Source: a virus. Taken from it: a DNA stretch of 29,836 nucleotides. A program made the position numbers and the translations under genes. The notes under the pieces were generated by a model that saw nothing but the letters and a program-made list of their open reading frames with translations, made no database searches and was not told the origin of the DNA. This document shows positions 1 through 6,842 of this stretch, piece by piece (positions within the stretch are counted from its first letter, which is position 1; each line of letters opens with the position of its first letter). The stretch covers positions 1 through 29,836 of IMG/VR virus record IMGVR_UViG_3300007960_000119; one strand, given 5' to 3'.

Positions 1-795
1 TGGGTTTGTGATGTTCGCGGAAAGAACATTTACAGAATTGTAAGAAGATTTGGCAACTATCAACAACGACAACGTTGGTTGGAGTTGGACGGTAGACTTG
101 ATCTCGCAGACTTTGATAAAATATATAAAGAAGTAAACGAGATTGAAGAAGAACCAACATGTGATTTACCACCAGAAATGATCTCACTTTGTAACAAGCA
201 TCTTCCTCGTTCTTCTGAAAGGGCTCTTGACTATCTACACTCTCGAGGTATTGACGATTACCAAATAAAGTTATGGAAGATTGGTTATTGCACCGAGGGA
301 AGATATTCAGGCAGAATTATTATTCCATCTTTCAACCAAAATGGAGATCCAAATTTCTTTATTGCTCGTTCTTATGTCGGACACAGAATGAAATACCTCA
401 ACCCAAGAACCACAAAGGACATAATTTTCAACGAACTAATGATTGATTGGGATGAGCCCGTTGTAATTGTTGAAGGAGCCTTTGATGCTATTGTCGCAGG
501 AACACAAGGCATTCCTATTCTTGGTTCAACCCTTAGACCAGAGTCTCGCTTATTTCAAGCTCTTGCAATAAACGACACACCAGTTTACATAGGACTTGAC
601 CAAGATGCGGAGAAGAAAGCATCGTGGATGATTAAGAAGATGATTGAATACGACATGGAAGTCTATAAAATAGACACTACAGCCGTTGAAGACATTGGGT
701 CTATGACACCACGACAATTCGAGAACGCAAAAGATAGGGCTCAACCAATAGACCCCGACTATTTCTTTTTTGACAAACTATTAAACGCTATCTAA
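1..795 (+). CDS. DNA primase, DnaG-type with Toprim domain (5' end missing)
   Basis: The reading frame is open from base 1, so the gene begins upstream; 264 residues are visible. The first residues (WVCDVRGKNIYRIVRRFG) look like the end of a CHC2-type zinc ribbon, where a Cys precedes a basic G-K stretch. A Toprim core follows: VVIVEGAFDA, with the catalytic Glu at visible residue 158, and GLDQDAEKKA, with acidic residues at about 200 and 202. In this family the Toprim fold binds Mg2+ and makes RNA primers for lagging-strand synthesis beside the replicative helicase. The central segment (GRIIIPSFNQNGDPNFFIARS) fits the N-terminal half of a primase catalytic core. A nuclease or topoisomerase Toprim protein is less likely because of the zinc-ribbon remnant. 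The next gene starts 27 bp downstream. Confidence 0.85.
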   Translation, partial: WVCDVRGKNIYRIVRRFGNYQQRQRWLELDGRLDLADFDKIYKEVNEIEEEPTCDLPPEMISLCNKHLPRSSERALDYLHSRGIDDYQIKLWKIGYCTEGRYSGRIIIPSFNQNGDPNFFIARSYVGHRMKYLNPRTTKDIIFNELMIDWDEPVVIVEGAFDAIVAGTQGIPILGSTLRPESRLFQALAINDTPVYIGLDQDAEKKASWMIKKMIEYDMEVYKIDTTAVEDIGSMTPRQFENAKDRAQPIDPDYFFFDKLLNAI

Positions 796-822
796 CTATT
801 TATTTGTAAAGGAGATTTTGCT

Positions 823-888
823 ATGAAAATAACAAACGCACAACTAAAACAAATAATCAAAGAAGAACTTAATAAAGTCTTAAAAGAA
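823..888 (+). repeat. Tag-coding dispersed repeat, copy 1
   Basis: The first 57 bp differ at only four positions from the copy at 4581, although the two proteins share nothing after residue 22. Confidence 0.7.
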
Positions 889-1302
889 TCCTATTCAGGA
901 GAATACTTTCGTCCTGCCGAGTTTGACCCAAGAGCAAAAAAGAATTACCCACAACATTCTGATAAACTAACAGACATGTATAAAGATGATCCGGCCCAAG
1001 CTATGTCTTTGGCTAGTGCACTGGAAGAACCACTTGATATCGAAGTAGGTGAAAACGAAAACAGTATGTATGGTGGTCCGTTTTTGAAGCGCCTTATAGG
1101 ACAACCCAGACACAACTATGAACCAATTTATAGACACTTTCGTTCTTGGGTTTATGATAATTATAGAGGTAGAACTGGTGATGAATCTTTTAGTAACGAA
1201 AACATCTTAAACCATTATGAACAAGTACATGGAAAACAAAAAGCTGATATTGTAAGAACTTATAATACAATGGAAACTTTTAAAAAGTACATCAATAAAT
1301 AA
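823..1302 (+). CDS. Tagged protein of unknown function (capsid-targeting-like N-terminus)
   Basis: 159 residues. Residues 1-22 are the recurrent basic tag (MKITNAQLKQIIKEEL, then NKVLKE) with a candidate prohead-protease site after LKE22. The body (SYSGEYFRP...) is soluble and polar, with no recognised domain, membrane segment or signal peptide; it has an Arg/Tyr-rich stretch near residues 95-120 (RHNYEPIYRHFRSWVYDNYRGR). The start is set by AAAGGAG 8 bp upstream. It lies between primase and the SbcDC-like gene. From the tag I infer an internal virion protein matured to about 137 residues; the molecular function is unknown. Confidence 0.75.
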   Translation: MKITNAQLKQIIKEELNKVLKESYSGEYFRPAEFDPRAKKNYPQHSDKLTDMYKDDPAQAMSLASALEEPLDIEVGENENSMYGGPFLKRLIGQPRHNYEPIYRHFRSWVYDNYRGRTGDESFSNENILNHYEQVHGKQKADIVRTYNTMETFKKYINK

Positions 1303-1309
1303 AAAAAAC

Positions 1310-1338
1310 TTGACAAATCCTCCGTAATGTGTTATAAT
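1310..1338 (+). promoter_or_regulatory. Consensus sigma-70 promoter upstream of the SbcDC-like gene
   Basis: TTGACA at 1310-1315 and TATAAT at 1333-1338 are separated by exactly 17 bp, a perfect match in both boxes and spacing. A transcript from here would start near 1345 and give a leader of about 20 nt carrying only the SD arm of the overlapping inverted repeat. A match this good suggests use by unmodified host RNA polymerase, probably early in infection. Confidence 0.85.
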
Positions 1339-1359
1339 AAAAACACTTAATTACGGAGG
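1319..1359 (+). promoter_or_regulatory. Inverted repeat that can mask the ribosome binding site of the SbcDC-like gene
   Basis: The arms CCTCCGTAAT (1319-1328) and ATTACGGAGG (1350-1359) are perfect 10-bp complements. An inner GTGT/ACAC stem (1329-1332 with 1343-1346) leaves TATAATAAAA as the loop. The 3' arm contains the GGAGG Shine-Dalgarno of the gene starting at 1364. On mRNA reading in from upstream the hairpin would hide the SD; mRNA from the promoter whose -10 box is in the loop lacks the 5' arm. This is the layout known for T4 gene e and soc. A protein operator is an alternative. Confidence 0.7.
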
Positions 1360-1363
1360 ATTT

Positions 1364-4300
1364 ATGATTAAGAAACCACTTCGTCTGGCGCACTTCGCTG
1401 ACACCCACATCCGGAATCTAAAATTTCATGATGAATACAGATTTGTATTCAATCAAATTTATAAAAAACTATTATCACAAAAACCAGATTATATAATTCA
1501 TTGTGGGGATCTGGCTCACACCAAAACTCAATTGTCACCAGAGTATTTTGCTCTGGCCTCTGAGTTTTTAAAAAACCTAGCTGACATAGCACCAACCTAC
1601 ATTATTCTTGGAAACCATGACGGTAATCTAAAGAACTCTGATAGGGAAGATGCTGTGTCTCCCATAGTTAATGCCCTAAACCATCCACAATTGCATTTGC
1701 TAAAGAATTCTGGTCGTGTATCTCCACAACCTGGTTTGTCTTTCAACGTTCTTTCAATCTTTGACAGAGACGGTTGGATGCGACCAAAGACCGGAGACAT
1801 AAACATTGCTCTTTATCATGGTGCTGTTATGGGTTCAAGAACAGGTTCAGGTTGGGCTATGGAACACGGAGACGACGACATAAGCATTTTCAAAGACCAC
1901 GACTTTGTTATGCTTGGAGATATTCATAAGCCTCAAATCTTAGATACAGAAGGTCGTGTCCAATATGCTGGTTCGACAATTCAACAGAACTTTTCAGAAG
2001 ATGGACGCAAAGGTTATAAGCTATGGACAATAAGATCTAAAGATGACTTTGATTGTCAGCATGTAATCTTTACAAATCCTCGACCATTTATCACAGTAGA
2101 CCTAGACCAAAAGGGTGGCATCCCTCAACACATTCATGTGCCTCACGGTTGCCGTCTAAGATTAATCTCGACAACAAATTTAGATAGTGCTACAATCCGC
2201 AAGATTACCGATTTAGCACGTTCTAAGTATAACCCTATCTCTTTGACCTTTTTAAACAAAGGCACCTCTCAATTCACAACCTCGGGCGGAGAAGAGCATA
2301 AAATGGAGAACATGCGTGATGCTTCCATTCAAGAACAGTATATTCGAGATTATTTAAAAGATTATGACTTAGAAGAAGACTTGATGCGTCAAGTGCTTGA
2401 ATTAAATACTAAATACAATATAGAGGTTGAGAAGAATGAAGAAGTCCGAAGAAACGTCAAATGGAATATTAAAGAGATGGAGTTCTCAAATCTTTTCAAT
2501 TATGGACAAGGGAATAGAATGGATTTTGATAATCTTTCTGGAACTGTTGGCATTTTTGGGAAGAACTACAGTGGGAAGTCTTCTGTTATTGATTCTGCTC
2601 TTTATGGCATTTTTGGCGGAACCTCCAAGTCCGAAAAGAAAAACGTTCACCTCGTCAATCAAAACAAAGACAAAGCCTCTATTAGAATGGTTGTGGAAGC
2701 AGATGGTCAAGAGTATCAAATTACTCGCAATCTTAATAAATCTTATAAGACCGTCAAAGGAAAGTCCGTCGCTACTGCCTCTGGTGATCTTGATTTCCAT
2801 AATCTCACTACCGATTCTTCGTGCAATGGGGATTCTGTAAAAGACACTGAGGCTAACATAAGAAAGATCTTTGGTGCAATTGAAGACTTTATGATAACCT
2901 CAATGGCTTCTCAAATGGATTCTCTTTCTTTTATAAACGAAGGCTCAACCAAGCGTAAGAATACACTTGCAAAATTTCTTGATTTGGATATCTTCGAACA
3001 AAAGTTAAATTTTGCAAAGAAAGATTCTTCCGAGATTTCTGCCCTAATCAAACGTCTCAAAGGAAAGAAGCTTGGAGAACTATTGGTTGCAAAGCAAGAA
3101 GAAGTTGAGGAGATTAATGATGATATAGACCAACAAACAGATTTATGCAAAAAGCATACCAATCGTTATGAAGAGTTGTTAAAAGAATTAGCAGACATAG
3201 AACAAGAAATCAACTCTATTCCTCAACAAATTATTGACATTGATGAGTTAGAAGATGAAGTTGATAGACTTGAAGTCGAGATTCACAAAGCAGGTGTCAA
3301 GGTCTCTGGTAACAAAATCACAATAAAAGAAAACCTATTAGTAATCGAACAAGCAGATATTACTGTAAGCTCCATAAATGAACACAGACTTGCGCAAATA
3401 ATAGAGCAGTGTAGTGACTATGAAAAGACTTTAAAAGGCTATCAAAAGGAACTAGAGGCTCTTAAAACAAAAGAAAAACAATCCATTAAGAAGATAAGCA
3501 TGCTTCATGATCACGAGTATGATCCAAACTGCCAATTCTGTTCCAACAATAAATTTGTCAAAGATGCAACAAAAGCAAAAGATTATCTACCAACCCTTGA
3601 ACAAGAAATTGAAGAGGTCGAGAAAATAATTGATGGTTATAAGTTAAAAATCTTTGGTCTTGACAAAGAGTCAGCTCAAAAAGAATTGCAAGTTCTTGAT
3701 GATAATGTAAAGAAAAGAGATAAGTTTATTCAAATAAACAAAAACTTGGAGATAACAAACGAGTCTCTTGTGTCAAAAATCTCTCTTATGTGTAATCAAA
3801 AAGCTTCTCTCGAACAACAACGAGACGAATATAACCAAAACCGTCAAGCAATTGAGAATCTTTCTTCTCTTGTTAAAACAAAGAACGCTGTAAAACTAAA
3901 AATGAACGAAGCAAAAGAACGCAAGGAAAAGTGCGACAAGAAAATTCAAGACCTTCTTATTGAGCTTGGAGCTGTTAAAAGCACCATCAAGCGTTTAAAT
4001 GTCGAAAAGAAAGAACAGGATGATCTCGAAGAATCTTTCATAGCTTATGAATTGTTTATGCGCTGTATGCATCCAAATGGAATTGCTTACGAAATTATCA
4101 AACAAAAGTTAGCTCTTATCAATGAGGAAATTCATAAATGTCTTGCAAACATTGTTGACTTTCAAGTTATGTTTGAGGAAGATGGAAACAATTTGGATAT
4201 AAACATAAAGCATCCGAAGTATGATTCTCGACCTATCTCTATGGGCTCAGGCGCTGAAAAGACCATAGCTGCTATGGCCATTCGTCTTGCTCTTATTGAG

Positions 4301-4516
4301 ATAACGAACTTACCTAAGTCTACTTTGTTTATTATGGACGAACCTGCTACGGCATTAGACCAAGAACACATGGAAGGTTTTGTTCGTTTAATTGATATGA
4401 TAAAAGATAAGTTTAAAACTGTCTTGTTAATCTCTCACCTTGATGTTCTAAAAGACTGTGTTGATAAAACCATAGACATACAAAAAGTTGGTGGTTATGC
4501 TAAAGTGAACTGCTAA
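1364..4516 (+). CDS. Fused Mre11/Rad50-type recombination nuclease (SbcD-SbcC, gp47-gp46 equivalent)
   Basis: 1050 residues. The N-terminal third is an Mre11/SbcD metallophosphoesterase: DTH at 13-15, CGDLAH at 47-52, GNHD at 83-86, YHG, and GDIHKP. From about residue 372 it is an SbcC/Rad50 ATPase: a Walker A loop GKNYSGKSS near 399-407, a long Glu/Lys-rich coiled coil, a zinc-hook CQFC at 723-726, the second coiled coil, an ABC signature MGSGAEK near 960, a Walker B FIMDEPATALD and an H-loop ISH. The family resects and processes DNA ends for recombination-dependent replication. T4 and most bacteria use two genes; one polypeptide here is unusual. There is no internal start region with an SD at the junction. 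It has its own promoter, and a hairpin followed by a T-run lies just downstream. Confidence 0.93.
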   Translation: MIKKPLRLAHFADTHIRNLKFHDEYRFVFNQIYKKLLSQKPDYIIHCGDLAHTKTQLSPEYFALASEFLKNLADIAPTYIILGNHDGNLKNSDREDAVSPIVNALNHPQLHLLKNSGRVSPQPGLSFNVLSIFDRDGWMRPKTGDINIALYHGAVMGSRTGSGWAMEHGDDDISIFKDHDFVMLGDIHKPQILDTEGRVQYAGSTIQQNFSEDGRKGYKLWTIRSKDDFDCQHVIFTNPRPFITVDLDQKGGIPQHIHVPHGCRLRLISTTNLDSATIRKITDLARSKYNPISLTFLNKGTSQFTTSGGEEHKMENMRDASIQEQYIRDYLKDYDLEEDLMRQVLELNTKYNIEVEKNEEVRRNVKWNIKEMEFSNLFNYGQGNRMDFDNLSGTVGIFGKNYSGKSSVIDSALYGIFGGTSKSEKKNVHLVNQNKDKASIRMVVEADGQEYQITRNLNKSYKTVKGKSVATASGDLDFHNLTTDSSCNGDSVKDTEANIRKIFGAIEDFMITSMASQMDSLSFINEGSTKRKNTLAKFLDLDIFEQKLNFAKKDSSEISALIKRLKGKKLGELLVAKQEEVEEINDDIDQQTDLCKKHTNRYEELLKELADIEQEINSIPQQIIDIDELEDEVDRLEVEIHKAGVKVSGNKITIKENLLVIEQADITVSSINEHRLAQIIEQCSDYEKTLKGYQKELEALKTKEKQSIKKISMLHDHEYDPNCQFCSNNKFVKDATKAKDYLPTLEQEIEEVEKIIDGYKLKIFGLDKESAQKELQVLDDNVKKRDKFIQINKNLEITNESLVSKISLMCNQKASLEQQRDEYNQNRQAIENLSSLVKTKNAVKLKMNEAKERKEKCDKKIQDLLIELGAVKSTIKRLNVEKKEQDDLEESFIAYELFMRCMHPNGIAYEIIKQKLALINEEIHKCLANIVDFQVMFEEDGNNLDINIKHPKYDSRPISMGSGAEKTIAAMAIRLALIEITNLPKSTLFIMDEPATALDQEHMEGFVRLIDMIKDKFKTVLLISHLDVLKDCVDKTIDIQKVGGYAKVNC

Positions 4517-4530
4517 ATCTATTTTAAAAG

Positions 4531-4564
4531 CCTATTTAGTTTAAAAAGCTATTTAGGTTTTTTT
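4531..4564 (+). terminator. Probable rho-independent terminator
   Basis: CCTA-TT-TAGTTT pairs with AAGCTA-TT-TAGG (one G-U pair and a 2x2 internal loop) around a 3-nt loop, followed by seven T (4558-4564). The stem is AT-rich, so termination may be partial. The region is also an imperfect tandem repeat of about 18 bp. It closes the SbcDC-like transcription unit. Confidence 0.55.
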
Positions 4565-4580
4565 CTTTTGGAGATAGAGA

Positions 4581-4646
4581 ATGAAAATAACAAACAAACA
4601 ATTAAAACAAATAATCAAAGAAGAACTTAATAAAGTTATCAAGGAG
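4581..4646 (+). repeat. Tag-coding dispersed repeat, copy 2
   Basis: It matches the copy at 5304 at all but two of the first 45 bases and is the closest copy to the consensus. Confidence 0.7.
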
Positions 4647-5000
4647 TCTTGGTTTTCTGATACGTATGGAATACCAAAAAATCATCCGGATGCGGGCATG
4701 TTTAATACTTATGAAGAATCTGGTAAAGAAGAAAAAATGAATTCATTGTGGCAAATAGTGCAGTTTATCGTTAAAAGAGACGGAGCAAAGTTATTTAATG
4801 CTTATGCTCGTCCTGGACAGGAACGGGATCATGGCGATGGACGAGTAACATTTCCTCTTATAGATTATGTAGAGAAAGCAAAAAAAATGGTCCCAGACTT
4901 ATTTGATATAGATTATTGGGATTTTCTTAAATTTATTTCTCATGAGAAAAGATATATAGAAGTGGAAGATGAATCAGGTTCAATTCTTAATTGGCCATGA
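4581..5000 (+). CDS. Tagged protein of unknown function
   Basis: 139 residues. The 22-residue tag (MKITNKQLKQIIKEEL, then NKVIKE) is followed by a Trp/Asp-rich acidic body (SWFSDTYGIPKNHPDAG...) with no recognised domain. Residues 50-110 look helical. GGAG 8 bp upstream supports the start. It follows the terminator after the SbcDC-like gene and is the first of five tagged genes in the next 5 kb. Maturation at VIKE22-S23 would leave about 117 residues. The role is inferred from the tag alone. Confidence 0.75.
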   Translation: MKITNKQLKQIIKEELNKVIKESWFSDTYGIPKNHPDAGMFNTYEESGKEEKMNSLWQIVQFIVKRDGAKLFNAYARPGQERDHGDGRVTFPLIDYVEKAKKMVPDLFDIDYWDFLKFISHEKRYIEVEDESGSILNWP

Positions 5001-5028
5001 TCCGTTTTTGACAATAAGAGGAATCAAA

Positions 5029-5307
5029 GTGAATAGAGAAGAATTTTTAAAACTTGGAGAAAAAATGGAAGCCAAAGCAAAAGAAATGGATCTAAAAGAA
5101 AAGCTTTATCTTGACAATAAGAACAAAGGTATTCTTGATGCAATTCAAGAGAAAGCAGTTTCTCGTAAGTTGCTTGTATTTATAGTAGCCACAGCTTTAT
5201 TGTGGAACGCACAATTAGACCCTGAAACTTGGGGAATGATTGCAATGATTTACATCGGTGGCCAAACCGCCGTTGATTTTGCCAAAATGTGGAGACATGG
5301 ACAATGA
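5029..5307 (+). CDS. Small membrane protein with two transmembrane segments, holin-like
   Basis: 92 residues from a GTG start. AAGAGG 7 bp upstream makes 5029 a better start than the ATG at 4969, which lies inside the preceding gene and would add 20 unlikely residues. A charged N-terminal half (residues 1-47, Lys/Glu-rich) precedes two hydrophobic segments, about 48-58 (LLVFIVATALL) and 67-82 (TWGMIAMIYIGGQTAV), with a short Asp/Pro turn between them and a basic tail. Size and topology suit a small phage holin or another inner-membrane phage protein. Nearby coiled-coil membrane proteins (5607, 6382) make a lysis role plausible but unproven. The stop overlaps the next start as ATGA. Confidence 0.65.
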   Translation: MNREEFLKLGEKMEAKAKEMDLKEKLYLDNKNKGILDAIQEKAVSRKLLVFIVATALLWNAQLDPETWGMIAMIYIGGQTAVDFAKMWRHGQ

Positions 5308-5369
5308 AAATAACAAACAAACAACTAAAACAAATAATTAAAGAAGAATTATCAAAAATTCTTTATGAA
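5304..5369 (+). repeat. Tag-coding dispersed repeat, copy 3
   Basis: Near-identical to copy 2 through codon 15, then diverging. Confidence 0.65.
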
Positions 5370-5597
5370 GCAGTAGATGAAGATAAGGTAGAAAGGGCAT
5401 TTAGACATATAGTTTCTCTTCCCTTTTATAAATATGAATACATCCCAGCAATCACTTCTGGTGAAGAAGCTGATTGGCCTTATCTACAAAAAGAACTTGA
5501 AAGTGAGATCCAATCAGCTGTGATAGAATTTCAATTAAATCCAGAAGAAAAGGTAGAACTTGACAGAAGACTAGAGCAAGAAGAAGAGCAATACTAG
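5304..5597 (+). CDS. Tagged small protein of unknown function
   Basis: 97 residues from the ATG that overlaps the previous stop. Residues 1-22 are the tag (MKITNKQLKQIIKEEL, then SKILYE); predicted cleavage LYE22-A23 has Ala at P1', as in T4 internal proteins. The remaining 75 residues are acidic and helical, ending in a Glu-rich stretch (LEQEEEQY). No domain is recognised. An in-frame upstream ATG at 5289 would add METWT, but the ATGA overlap and the tag alignment favour 5304. Confidence 0.72.
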   Translation: MKITNKQLKQIIKEELSKILYEAVDEDKVERAFRHIVSLPFYKYEYIPAITSGEEADWPYLQKELESEIQSAVIEFQLNPEEKVELDRRLEQEEEQY

Positions 5598-5606
5598 GAA
5601 GCTATA

Positions 5607-5951
5607 ATGATTTGGCTAAGTAAAATAAAACGATGGATTATAGCTCATAAGAACTGGTTGGTTCTTATGGGTTTGTTCGTTTTGTCTTACATTCTCGGAA
5701 AGAAAGCAAACAAAAACTATCTTGAAATGGCAAACTTAGCTAAAGAACAATACAAAAAAGAAAACGAAGAACTTGAACGCTTGCAAAAAGCAAAAGAACT
5801 TCAAGAAAAAAAAGACAAAGAAAGAGCTGATAAAATTAGAGAAGCTTTAAGAAAAGAAAAAGAAAGAAAACTAAAAGACTTAGAAAACAAAAAAACAAAT
5901 ATTGACGATGTTTTTCAAGACATTGGAATAAAAAAAAATGAAAATAACTAA
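5607..5951 (+). CDS. Membrane-anchored coiled-coil protein, possible inner-membrane spanin
   Basis: 114 residues. A short basic N-terminus (KIKRWIIAHKN) is followed by one transmembrane helix at about 17-31 (WLVLMGLFVLSYILG) and then a long Lys/Glu coiled coil (about 40-100), ending in a polar tail. This N-in anchor plus periplasmic coil is the shape of Rz-type i-spanins, which span the periplasm to fuse membranes at lysis of Gram-negative hosts. Other membrane-anchored coiled coils look alike. It lies between a holin-like protein and a signal-peptide coiled-coil protein, with tagged genes interleaved. AGGAAG precedes the ATG. The last codons overlap the next gene by 14 bp. Confidence 0.6.
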   Translation: MIWLSKIKRWIIAHKNWLVLMGLFVLSYILGKKANKNYLEMANLAKEQYKKENEELERLQKAKELQEKKDKERADKIREALRKEKERKLKDLENKKTNIDDVFQDIGIKKNENN

Positions 5952-6003
5952 TAAACAATTAAAACAAATTATTAAGGAAGAGTTGTCTTACATTCTTAAT
6001 GAA
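5938..6003 (+). repeat. Tag-coding dispersed repeat, copy 4
   Basis: Protein sequence is identical to copies 2 and 3 over residues 1-16, with several silent differences in the DNA (ACT/AAT for ACA/AAC). Confidence 0.6.
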
Positions 6004-6378
6004 CAAGAAGATAACATTCAAAAACTTGCTCACTATATACGAAATGGAGATACAGAAGACTTAATTCATGGTTTAGAACTACTTGAAGCGGCTGAATTAG
6101 AACCATGGCATAGAGCTGATCTTTATCAGGCAATAAAATCACATGTAGATCCAATAAAAGAAAAAATGAAATCACTATCTTTAGAAATTTATGAGCTACG
6201 TAGCCAATCTTTAGGTCGAATGCAAACACAGTGGCCAGATAGCTATCTCCTTTCACAAACAGAAAAATTAGAAAAAGAATATAACCAATTGAAATCAGAA
6301 CTTGATCTAATTGAACCAGTTCTTTCTAAATTTAAAACTCATTCCATGGTCTACATTGATGATCTAACAATGGAGTAA
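5938..6378 (+). CDS. Tagged helical protein of unknown function
   Basis: 146 residues. The tag (MKITNKQLKQIIKEEL, then SYILNE) ends at LNE22-Q23. The body begins with a possible helical hairpin (IQKLAHYIRNGDTEDLIHGLELLEAAELEP) and contains a coiled-coil stretch around residues 65-125. There is no membrane segment. Translation is probably coupled to the overlapping upstream gene. No enzymatic motif is visible; an internal head protein is inferred from the tag. Confidence 0.72.
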   Translation: MKITNKQLKQIIKEELSYILNEQEDNIQKLAHYIRNGDTEDLIHGLELLEAAELEPWHRADLYQAIKSHVDPIKEKMKSLSLEIYELRSQSLGRMQTQWPDSYLLSQTEKLEKEYNQLKSELDLIEPVLSKFKTHSMVYIDDLTME

Positions 6379-6381
6379 CAA

Positions 6382-6777
6382 ATGATTTTATTATTACTTT
6401 CTACACTTGCTTGGGGACAAGTTCCCGAGTACACACAAATAGAGCAAGGTGAGCCTGCTCCATTCTCCGGTCGCCTCTTCAATGAGGAGGCATCGCAACT
6501 TATTGCTGATCAATTAGCCAATTGTGTTGAGAAGTGTCAAATTGAAATGGACTATCAACTTGGCTTAGCTCTCGCAAAGAAAGAAGAAGAATTAAGACAA
6601 ATAAAATCTCAACATAAATACGATAAAGAAGTTCTTCAACTTAAAATAGAAGCACAACAAGAAAGAATTGAAGAACTTGAAAAATTAAAAACACCACCAA
6701 AAAAACAACTTTGGTTTACTTTAGGACTAATTAGTGGAGTAGGAATTACAATTTCAATAGCAAAGGCGGTAAATTAA
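6382..6777 (+). CDS. Secreted or anchored coiled-coil protein of the APFxGxLF type (lysis-region candidate)
   Basis: 131 residues. A short hydrophobic leader (residues 2-10, LLLL...LA) precedes a mature start near QVPEYTQ. Next come the motif EPAPFSGRLF (24-33), two close Cys (48, 52), a coiled coil (about 55-100) and a C-terminal hydrophobic helix (about 108-128). I recall the APFxGxL motif with this architecture in many phage proteins of unknown role near lysis genes; that link is from memory, not from a search. With the membrane-coil protein at 5607 it could form a two-component spanin-like pair. GGAG sits 6 bp before ATG, inside the previous stop region. The stop overlaps the next start (TAATG). 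Confidence 0.6.
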   Translation: MILLLLSTLAWGQVPEYTQIEQGEPAPFSGRLFNEEASQLIADQLANCVEKCQIEMDYQLGLALAKKEEELRQIKSQHKYDKEVLQLKIEAQQERIEELEKLKTPPKKQLWFTLGLISGVGITISIAKAVN

Positions 6778-6842
6778 TGCGAATAACAAAACAAGATATT
6801 AGAAGAATAATAAAAGAAGAATTAAAAAAAGTTCTTATGGAA
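6777..6842 (+). repeat. Tag-coding dispersed repeat, divergent copy 5
   Basis: Keeps length 22, the IIKEEL core and the LxE end, but has Arg for Lys at several positions and lower DNA identity than the other copies. Confidence 0.5.

Noticed and set aside
823-888. The N-terminal tag as a secretion signal peptide
   Set aside because: It has Lys/Glu throughout and no uninterrupted hydrophobic core; it is an amphipathic charged helix.
823-888. The N-terminal tag as a DNA-binding helix-turn-helix
   Set aside because: One short helix, no turn or second helix, and it is attached to unrelated bodies at a fixed length ending in (I/L)-x-E.
5427-5434. TATAAATA, the T4 late-promoter motif
   Set aside because: It lies within the coding sequence of a tagged gene, 170 bp from the next start, and is expected by chance in AT-rich DNA.
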